Source of the DNA: Bidens hawaiensis
Lineage: Eukaryota; Streptophyta; Magnoliopsida; Asterales; Asteraceae
DNA length: 64,000 nt
Direction of reading: 5' to 3'
Assembly: GCA_021521415.1 (NCBI GenBank)
Contig: JAIQDT010004218.1
Span: forward strand, 124,001-188,000
Part shown: positions 55,544-64,000 of the stretch, one piece after another
Numbering within the stretch: position 1 is the first letter of the stretch
How the letters are laid out: the number at the start of each line of letters is the position of its first letter
Program-made: the position numbers and the translations under genes
Notes under the pieces: generated by a model
What the model saw: the letters and a program-made list of their open reading frames with translations, nothing else
The model's database searches: none
Told to the model about the DNA's origin: nothing

Positions 55544-57618
55544 TGTAACATCCGGAAATTTCAAAGGTAATATTAATTATATTACTTATTAATAGATGGG
55601 AAGTTTACTCGGGTTATCAGGAAATAAATAAAAGAGAGTTATGTTTAGTTATTTAATGTCGAGTAAGGAACGGGTCTTGGGCTTAGTTATTTTATGAACT
55701 CGGCCTGTCTCGACCCGTAGGAAGCCAACCCGAGCCTAACCAAACCCGTAGTATATAAACGAAAGTTCTTGACACTTCCACCATTTTCACCATCTTCCTT
55801 CACTTACACCCACCCAAACACTCTCATTTCTAGAGAGAGAAGCTAGAGAGAGAAAGTTCTCAAATCACAAATCCGAGTCCACAATCTTGTTCCTAATCGT
55901 TTTTGGTAAGTCCCTCTCGAGAATCATCCGTTTTCATAACCATTTTCGACCTCAAATCGAGCAAAAACTCCCATTTTCGTAACTTGAGTTTTCGGGTCAA
56001 AAACCGCCTTGTTTTGGTGTCAAAATGCAAGCTTTTGTGTTTAAAAGTACTAGGAATCGATAGCCCTTTCAATCCCGAGCATTTCCATGTCAAAAACTTC
56101 GATTTTGGGTCGAAATCTGGAAAATCCGGAAAAACCCGTAGGTTTCTCCGTCGCCCAGCTTGAAGGAGTCGAATCAGTCCATTCGATCGAATGAGTCAAT
56201 CGAACCAGTCCATTCGATCGAATGAGTCAATCGAACCAGTCCATTCGATCGAATGAGTCAGTCGAACCAGTCCATTCGATCGAATGAGTCAGTCGAACCA
56301 GTCCATTCGATCGAATAAGAAAGCAACCGAATGGTCTCCGCCTCATTCGACCGAATGAGATCCGTATTCGATCGAACGAGTATCTATCCGATCGAACGAG
56401 TGCCATGTTCGATCGAACGAGTTTTCCCAGCTGGTTCGATCGAGTGTGTGTGTCTAGTTCGATCGAGTGTGCCTCAGATTCGATCGAATATGTCCCTATT
56501 CGATCGAATCAAGCCAGAACCAAGTTGTTTCCAAGTTCGCCTAAGGTTTAACTTCGCCTGAAGTGAAGTTCGTTTATAAAATGAATTAAAAACCTAATGG
56601 AAAATGTGTTAAGGCAGTTATCGAAAACGAGTAGTAGTAGTTAATTGATATGTGTAAATATTATACAGTTAGCCGAGCCCAGTTAAAGAAAGGAATTACA
56701 ATCAACGGAGAACGTAACCGTGTTCAGGTGAGTTTCTAGCCCCATTTATGTGTCATGTTTTCGGGGCTGTGTGCATACTCAATATGTTTGTTAATACGCT
56801 TATCCTAAGAGATAAGTGTATGCCTTATGTGAATGATGTGATATGTGTGAAGGATTGCTTGATGGTACGTGAACGATCTTCGGATATTGCACGTACTGTC
56901 AGGTTGTAATGCTAAGTTAAGGTAAGTATGATATGTATGCTTATGTGTATGAATGTGATAAGGATAATAAAAGAAAGAAATGATAATGTATGGTTGTATG
57001 GTTATGAAAAGGGTACCGAGCCCTAATAATACTCGAGGAAGGAGGGTACCGAGCCCTAATAATACTCGAGGAAGGAGGGTACCGAGCCCTAATAATACTC
57101 GAGGAAGGAGGGTACCGAGCCCTAATAATACTCGAGGAAGGAGGGTACCGAGCCCTAACAATACTCGAGGAATGTAGGGCGTAGTGCTCTTTATAACGTA
57201 AGATATGAAAGTAAGAAAGTAAGAAAGTATGAAAGTATGAATGAAAGTAAGAAAGTAAGGAAGTATGAAAATATGAAAGTATGAATATAACGTTATGTAA
57301 ATGGTATGATTACGTGATTATCTAGAACTCACTCAGCGTAGCTGACTTTTAGTATGCACGCAGGTGAGTAGGATGAGGCAGCTCGCTTGAGGAGACACAT
57401 GGCACTGAACAAGAATCTGGCATCTGAAGATTGTGATGTGTTAACTTTAATGCTTTAATGTGAAAGACAATGAATGTTTTGAGACAAGTTATGAATTATG
57501 TAATGTTTAATGAAAGTTTTATATTCCGCATAAATGTTTTAATTAACTCTGATATTTAGAACTGTGTTTATGAGTAAATCCAACACGAAAGTAGGGTTAC
57601 CGGTATCGGGGCCTTACA
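55544..57618 (+). repeat. 3' LTR of the gag-only element (2075 bp)
   Basis: Copy of 51510-53584 at an offset of 4034 bp with one visible substitution. It includes TATATAAA at 55752-55759, the TTCGATCGAA array at 56179-56509 and the 33-bp array at 57012-57176. It ends CCTTACA and is followed by the CAAAG duplication. Confidence 0.95.
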
Positions 57619-60600
57619 CAAAGATACCCCCAAATGCTAAGCTTGATGATAAGCCGAGAAATTTCTAGATTTGCGAAGCCTTGGCGAATCTTAAAATAAA
57701 CACCAAGAAACCGAACTTGTTGATAAGTTGAGAAATCGTCATTTTTGTAGGGATTTGTTTGATAAATTAAAAATGATTAAAATCAACCCCTTTCTTGGTC
57801 TTGGGTTGTTTCATTTTTTCATTCAAAACTTCCTCTAAATAACATATTCATAAACAGGCAATGAATCATCAGACGAACATGAACTCGATGAAACAAGTGT
57901 TCATCAAGTTAATTAACAACTTCATTCAAAGACTCAACAGATTTTTCATCAACTTGATCAGTTAACGACTTAGAAACCAGGTTATCAGGTGGATTAACTA
58001 CATGTTCATTAGGTGGGTTAACATTTTCATTACTTTTAACAATTTCCAACCTTCGGACCAACAGAACCTTTCTTTTTATAAAAACTCTCACTTTTCTTGG
58101 AATTTGAAGATTCACCCACTTCGAAAATATTTTTGAAGTTTAGTAGCTAAATTTCGATGGTATCATTTTGGTTTATAATGAATCTTAATTGAAGTTTAGT
58201 AATGATAGTAAAACATGTGATCAATTTTAATGACTAATTGTTGTGTTGCAATTATCACTTGAAGAGGAATGTTAAAATATTATTCAAAGATACCCCCAAA
58301 TGCTAAGCTTAATGATAAGTCGAGAAATTTCTAGATTTTCGAAGCCTTGGCGAACCTTAAAATAAACACCAAGAAACCGAACTTGATTATATGTTGAGAA
58401 ATCATCATTCTTGTAAGGATTTGTTTGATAAATTAAAAATGATTCAAATCAACCCCTTTCTTGGTCTTGGGTTGTTTCATTTTTTCATTCAAAACATCCT
58501 CTAAATATCATATTCATAAACAGACAATGAATCATCAGACGAACATGAACTCGATGAAACAAGTGTTCATCAAGTTGATTAACAACTTCATTCAAAGACT
58601 CAACAGATTTTTCATCAACTTGATTAGTTAACGACTTAGAAACCAGGTTATCAGGTGGATTAACTACTTGGTCATTACGTAGGTTAACATTTTTATTACC
58701 TTTAACCATTTCAAACCTTCGGACCAACATAACCTTTCTTTTTATGAAAACTATCACTTTTCTTGGCATTTGAAGATTCACCCCCTTCGAAAATATTTTT
58801 GAAGTTCAGTAGCTAAATTTCAATGGTATCTTCTTGGTTTATAATTAATCTTAATTGAAGTTTTGTAATGATAGTAAAACATGTGATCAGTTTTTAATAA
58901 CTAATTGTTGTGTTGCAATTATCACTTGAAGAGAAATGTTAAAATATTTTTCAAAGATACCCCCAAATGCTAAGCTTGATGATAAGCCGAGAAATTTCTA
59001 GTTTTGCGAAGCCTTGGCGATCCATAAAATAAACACCAAGAAAACGAACTTGATGATAAGTTGAGAAATCGTCATTCTTGTAAGGATTTGTTTAATAAAT
59101 TAAAAATGATTAAAATCAGCCCCTTTCTTGGTCTTGGGTTGTTTCATTTTTTCATTCAAAACTTCCTCTAAGTATCTTATTCATAAACAGACAATGAATC
59201 ATCAGACGAACATGAACTAAATGAAACAAGTGTTCATCAAGTTAATTAACAACTTCATTCAAAGACTCAACATATTTTTCATCAACTTGATAAGTTAACG
59301 ACTTAGAAACCAGGTTATCAGGTGGATTAACTACTTGTTCATTAGGTGGGTTAACATTTTCATTACTTTTAACCATTTCCAACCTTCGGACCAACAGAAC
59401 CTTTCTTTTTATAAAAACTATCACTTTTCTTGGCATTTTAAGATTCACCCACTTCGAAAATATTTTTGAAGTTTAGTAGCTAAATTTCGATGGTATCATC
59501 TTGGTTTATAATGAATCTTAATTGAAGATTAGTAATGATCGTAAAACATGTGATCAATTTTAATGGCTAAATGTTGTGTTGCAATTATCAGTTGAAGAGG
59601 AATGTTAAAATATTTTTCAAAGATACCCCCAAATGCTAAGCTTGATGATAAGCCGAGAAATTTCTAGATTTGCGAAGCCTTGGCGAATCTTAAAATAAAC
59701 ACCAAGAAACCGAACTTGTTGATAAGTTGAGAAATCGTCATTTTTGTAGGGATTTTTTTGATAAATTAAAAATGATTAAAATCAACCCCTTTCTTGGTCT
59801 TGGGTTGTTTCATTTTTTCATTCAAAACTTCCTCTAAATAACATATTCATAAACAGGCAATGAATCATCAGACGAACATGAACTCGATGAAACAAGTGTT
59901 CATCAAGTTAATTAACAACTTCATTCAAAGACTCAACAGATTTTTCATCAACTTGATCAGTTAACGACTTAGAAACCAGGTTATCAGGTGGATTAACTAC
60001 ATGTTTATTAGGTGGGTTAACATTTTCATTACTTTTAACAATTTCCAACCTTCGGACCAACAGAACCTTTCTTTTTATAAAAACTCTCACTTTTCTTGGA
60101 ATTTGAAGATTCACCCACTTCGAAAATATTTTTGAAGTTTAGTAGCTAAATTTCGATGGTATCATTTTGGTTTATAATGAATCTTAATTGAAGTTTAGTA
60201 ATGATAGTAAAACATGTGATCAATTTTAATGACTAATTGTTGTGTTGCAATTATCACTTGAAGAGGAATGTTAAAATATTATTCAAAGATACCCCCAAAT
60301 GCTAAGCTTAATGATAAGTCGAGAAATTTCTAGATTTTCGAAGCCTTGGCGAACCTTAAAATAAACACCAAGAAACCGAACTTGATTATATGTTGAGAAA
60401 TCGTCATTCTTGTAAGGATTTGTTTGATAAATTAAAAATGATTCAAATCAACCCCTTTCTTGGTCTTGGGTTGTTTCATTTTTTCATTCAAAACATCCTC
60501 TAAATATCATATTCATAAACAGACAATGAATCATCAGACGAACATGAACTCGATGAAACAAGTGTTCATCAAGTTGATTAACAACTTCATTCAAAGACTC

Positions 60601-61865
60601 AACAGATTTTTCATCAACTTGATTAGTTAACGACTTACAAACCAGGTTATCAGGTGGATTAACTACTTGTTCATTACGTAGGTTAACATTTTCATTACCT
60701 TTAACCATTTCAAACCTTCGGACCAACATAACCTTTTTTTTGTAAAAACTATCACTTTTCTTGGCATTTGAAGATTCACCCACTTCGAAAATATTTTTGA
60801 AGTTCAGTAGCTAAATTTCAATGGTATCTTCTTGGTTTATAATTAATCTTAATTGAAGTTTTGTAATGATAGTAAAACATGTGATTAGTTTTTAATAACT
60901 AATTGTTGTGTTGCAATTATCACTTGAAGAGGAATGTTAAAATATTTTTCAAAGATACCCCCAAATGCTAAGCTTGATGGTAAGCCGAGAAATTTCTAGT
61001 TTTGCGAAGCCTTGGCGATCCTTAAAATAAACACCAAGAAAACGAACTTGATGATAAGTTGAGAAATCGTTATTCTTGTAAGGATTTGGTTGATAAATTA
61101 AAAATGATTAAAATCAACCCCTTTCTTGGTCTTGGGTTGTTTCATTTTTTCATTCAAAACTTCCTCTAAGTATCTTTTTCATAAACAGACAATGAATCAT
61201 CAGACGAACATGAACTAAATGAAACAAGTGTTCATCAAGTTAATTAACAACTTCATTCAAAGACTCAACAGATTTTTCATCAACTTGATAAGTTAACGAC
61301 TTAGAAACCAGGTTATCAGGTGGATTAACTACTTGTTCATTAGGTGGGTTAACATTTTCATTACTTTTAACCATTTCCAACCTTCGGACCAACAGAACCT
61401 TTCTTTTTATAAAAACTATCACTTTTCTTGGCATTTTAAGATTCACCCCTTCGAAAATATTTTTGAAGTTTAGTAGCTAAATTTCGATGGTATCATCTTG
61501 GTTTATAATGAATCTTAATTGAAGTTTAGTAATGATAGTAAAACATGTGATCAATTTTAATGACTAATTGTTGTGTTGCAATTATCACTTGAAGAGGAAT
61601 GTTAAAATATTTTTCAAAGATACCCCCAAATGCTAAGCTTGATGATAAGCCGAGAAATTTCTAGATTTGCGAAGCCTTGGCGAACCTTAAAATAAACACC
61701 AAGAAACCGAACTTGATGATATGTTGAGAAATCGTCATTCTTGTAAGGGTTTGTTTGATAAATTAAAAATGATTCAAATCAACCCCTTTCTTGGTCTTGG
61801 GTTGTTTCATTTTTTCATTCAAAACATCCTCTAAATATCATATTCATAAACAGACAATGAATCAT
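57619..61865. repeat. satellite block C: about 6.4 monomers in a 3-mer higher-order repeat
   Basis: Landmarks fall at about 57632, 58298, 58965, 59631, 60297, 60963 and 61628. Monomer types repeat in a fixed order of three, with an offset of 1998-1999 bp between corresponding variants (57909/59908, 58485/60484, 59242/61240). The two monomers left of the gag-only element (50372, 51129) match 58485 and 59242 at an offset of 8113. Subtracting the 6109-bp element and 5-bp duplication leaves exactly 1999, so the trimer array was continuous before the insertion. The block ends within a monomer at 61865. Confidence 0.92.
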
Positions 61866-62277
61866 TGTTGGTACATGATGTCAGTAGTTCAGTGTCTAGT
61901 TTCTGTAATCGAGTCGTTTGGATTAGTATTGTGTATTAAGCGAAGTTAGCTAACAAGTTCGCTGATATAGGCGAACTTGTTAGATAAGCGAAGTTAGTGA
62001 CAACTTCGCCTGAACATGCCAGGCGAAGTTGTCGTGGTTATATATGCATTAGGTTACGGCTGAATCGAAAAGAACGAGAGAGTTAATCAGTTATCGAGTT
62101 GTAACGAGTCCAGTGTTTGTGATTGATATCACGTGTTTACGGTTGCAATATAACGAGTCTTTGGTTATTGTAACGTGTGTTTAATCGTATCGTCTTCTAC
62201 GCTCGTAACGTCTTACGTAGGGATTCCGCACCTACGTAGAACGAGATATCTCGTGTAGGTCCGGCTGGGAACCTACA
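61866..62277 (+). repeat. Copia-2 5' LTR (412 bp)
   Basis: TGTTGG...AACCTACA termini as in Copia-1. A TATA-like TATATATG lies at about 62039-62046 after the hairpin array. The end block (GGGATTCCGCACCT ... GATATCTCGTGTA) is shared with Copia-1. Confidence 0.9.
61940..62033 (+). promoter_or_regulatory. Copia-2 LTR hairpin array
   Basis: Six GCGAASTT motifs form two perfect hairpins: TAACAAGTTCGC / GCGAACTTGTTA with an 8-nt loop (61951-61982), and GACAACTTCGCCTG / CAGGCGAAGTTGTC with a 7-nt loop (61999-62033). Arms match those of Copia-1 or are longer, while the loops are unrelated. Confidence 0.85.
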
Positions 62278-62279
62278 AT

Positions 62280-62291
62280 TGGTATCAGAGC
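62280..62291 (+). promoter_or_regulatory. Copia-2 primer-binding site (initiator-Met tRNA)
   Basis: TGGTATCAGAGC lies 2 nt after the LTR end, identical in sequence and spacing to Copia-1. Confidence 0.92.
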
Positions 62292-62478
62292 TTTTGCTCG
62301 TGATTGTGGTTCGGGATTATCACGCGAGTGTAGAAATCGTTCCGTTTGACTATTCGCGGGACGAGTTTACCGAGTTTTTGTGTCCTACTCACCTCCCAAC
62401 ATCATAAACAACCCATTACACCGTCACAAACCTCGCAAAATCCAGAAATCAAACCTGCAAAACCATCTTGTTCATCAG

Positions 62479-62722
62479 GCGAAGTTGCCGTAACTGTTCG
62501 TAGGGTTTCGGCGAAGATATAAAGTTAAGCGAAGTTATCCACAACTTCGCCTACCTCACAAGTTCACCTAAGCGAAGTTACCCACAACTTCGCCTACTTC
62601 ACAAGTTCGCTTACCTCAAGCGAAGTTATTCACAACTTCTCCAAATCAGGCGAATTTAAGAAAGAGAGCGAAGTTAAGAATCAGCGAAGTTAAGACTTAA
62701 GCGAAGTTAACCACAACTTCGC
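62479..62722 (+). promoter_or_regulatory. GCGAASTT motif array in the Copia-2 leader
   Basis: About 11 motif copies in both orientations, ending about 60 nt before the gag ATG, as in Copia-1. The leader at 62292-62478 shows nothing else notable. Confidence 0.8.
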
Positions 62723-62782
62723 CGACAGTACTGTTAAGAATAAATTTTTTGTTTTTTCGGGTTTCTTTGTGTTTCGTAAAAG

Positions 62783-64000
62783 ATGACTTCAATAAACATT
62801 ACGGAACTGGTGAAAATGGAAGTGGAAGCGGGTTCAGCTACTAAAGCAACAAAGATGCTGAAAGGAACCGATTTCGTGGCTTGGAATGATTGGTTTGAAC
62901 AATATGTCAAGTACCAAGATGCTAAAATGTGGGTGTGCATTCAAGATGGATACATTCCACCAACTGCTGAGTATGAGGGTCATGATCAGATTAAGAAATA
63001 CAACAAGATGGAAGAGGAAGAGAAGAAAATGTATGAGGCTGAAAGCAAAGCTCATGCAGCGATAACAATGGCTCTTCCACAAGAGATTCTTCACACCTTC
63101 AGGAAGTATAAAACTGCCAGAGAGCTTTGGGAAGCACTTGAAAACCGTTTTGAGGGTAATGTGGGGATTCGTGCATCAAAGATTAAATTACCTAAAACCC
63201 AGTTCTCGGTCTTCAAGTATTTGAAGAATGAGTCACTTGATGATATCATCACTAGATATTATCATCTGATGACAGAACTCAGCAATTATTTCAATTGCTT
63301 ACAAAGAAGATGAAATTGTTGAAAAGCTTCTTGATGCTCTCCCACCGAAATGGGAGATGTACACTGTGTTGATGAGAGAAGACAAAGACTTTGCCGACTA
63401 TGACTTGGAAACAGCAGTTAACAAGCTACGAACTTTTGAACTAAACATGGTTCGAAAAGAGACACCTACTGATCAGGTTCAAGATCCGGGAATGTATGGT
63501 GCAAAGGTTAACACAAGTTCAAGTTCGAAGTCTGAATCATCTGCCTATTACTCAAAGGGAGAGTCGGGCGCTAACTCAACACATGAAGGTCATTTATCTC
63601 TCAACATGAATGGTGTTGTGTGTTTTGTAGCTGGAGGATCAAATGCTTCTAAACCTCAAGCAACCAAGAGTAGTTTCTCTTCAAGTGTTCCAAACAACAA
63701 CTACTCTAAGATGCCCATGAGTGTTAAATCTGCTGAACAACAGTTTGCTTTATACGTATCTTTCATTGTTTCGTATGAGAATTACATTCAAGGTAAGATT
63801 GTTGATCCAGCAACTTTGGATGAAGATTATGATCAGATCGATGCTGATGATCTGGAAGAGATGGATCTGCAGTAGCAGATGGCAATGATTGTGAGAAGGG
63901 TTAAACGGTTTATGAAGAAGACCGGTAGGAAGTTTGTTGGTGAAAAACCAGGGTTTGATAGGTCGAAGGTTAGGTGTTACAACTGTCAACAAAATGGCCA
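62783..64000 (+). pseudogene. gag: Copia-2 gag, broken by a frameshift and a nonsense codon, incomplete at the window end
   Basis: Homologous throughout to the N-terminal half of the Copia-1 Gag (LKGTDFVAW, ARELWEALENRFEG, LPPKWEMYTVLMRED, EDYDQIDADDLEEMDLQ). An extra T in the TTATTT run at about 63288-63291 shifts the frame and gives a stop at 63311-63313. The homologous sequence continues in the next frame, including the open stretch 63357-63875. There a Trp codon (TGG in Copia-1) has become TAG at 63873-63875. The frame then continues to the first zinc knuckle, whose CYNCQQNG start is visible at about 63977-64000. The protein made would be a 176-aa N-terminal fragment. Confidence 0.88.

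Larger units (their letters stand above)
51510..57618 (+). mobile_element. non-autonomous gag-only LTR retrotransposon (TR-GAG-like), very young
   Basis: 2075-bp LTRs (51510-53584 and 55544-57618) differ by one base by eye (GTGTGAATA versus GTATGAATA). They flank only 1959 bp with an initiator-Met primer site, a gag-like ORF of zinc knuckles and a polypurine tract. Protease, RT and integrase are absent, so movement would depend on another element. Target-site duplication CAAAG is at 51505-51509 and 57619-57623. The LTR style, leader and pre-LTR hairpin match Ty3/gypsy. Elements with long terminal repeats and only a gag-type domain are known in plants as TR-GAG; assignment to that class is inference. 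Confidence 0.9.
61866..64000 (+). mobile_element. Copia-2: 5' part of a second Sirevirus-like copia element, runs off the window
   Basis: The LTR starts TGTTGGTACATG inside a satellite monomer (after AATGAATCAT). It is followed by a primer-binding site, a leader with GCGAASTT motifs and a gag homologous to that of Copia-1. The LTR is shorter (412 versus 478 bp) and clearly diverged, so it is a related subfamily rather than a recent copy. The right part lies outside the window. Confidence 0.9.

Noticed and set aside
55893..56561. ORFs in the gag-only element LTR (also 51859-52527)
   Set aside because: They overlap on both strands, span the palindrome array, and are identical in the two LTRs. 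They are repeat-derived.

Overview
The window is repeat-rich plant nuclear heterochromatin. No host gene, rRNA, tRNA or CRISPR array is visible. Everything is either a long-monomer satellite or one of five LTR retrotransposons, all on the + strand. The retrotransposon types (a Sirevirus-like Ty1/copia with a third ORF, chromovirus-like Ty3/gypsy elements, primer sites complementary to initiator-Met tRNA) indicate a dicot. The style of the copia proteins reminds me of Asteraceae, but that is inference and not demonstrated by the sequence alone.

Layout. 1-1257 is the broken end of a Ty3/gypsy pol (Gypsy-1). Its 3' LTR starts at 1258, is split at 3360 and resumes at 15270-15779. A second Ty3/gypsy (Gypsy-2, 3361-15269) is nested inside that LTR. 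Gypsy-2 has 3.0-kb LTRs about 98-99% alike around a thoroughly decayed interior, and a 109-bp stub of a second interior after its 3' LTR. 15780-61865 is one satellite array of a ~666-bp monomer, about 41 copies, cut into three blocks (15780-31702, 44185-51509, 57619-61865). It has 4-mer (~2661 bp) and 3-mer (~1999 bp) higher-order repeats. Into it are inserted (a) a complete, young Sirevirus-like copia (31703-44184; 478-bp LTRs with 3 differences; intact gag, pol and a 920-aa third ORF), (b) a very young gag-only non-autonomous element (51510-57618; 2075-bp LTRs with one difference found by eye; 5-bp target duplication CAAAG), and (c) the 5' part of a second copia (61866 to the window end) with a broken gag.

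How the parts work together. Copia-1 appears to carry all protein functions needed for its own movement. Its gag, pol and third ORF lie in order, and splice-site-like sequences sit just before pol and before ORF3. The gag-only element lacks pol and would need enzymes from another Ty3/gypsy. Its protein is unusual in having nine zinc knuckles in three modules.

Most interesting signals: dense arrays of the 8-mer GCGAAGTT / GCGAACTT forming hairpins in the LTRs and leaders of both copia elements and before ORF3; a covarying hairpin just upstream of the polypurine tract in the Ty3 elements; a candidate in-phase intron joining gag to pol; an array of TTCGATCGAA palindromes in the gag-only element's LTR; and two unrelated elements whose right junctions fall on the same nucleotide of the satellite monomer. 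Counts and identities are by eye.
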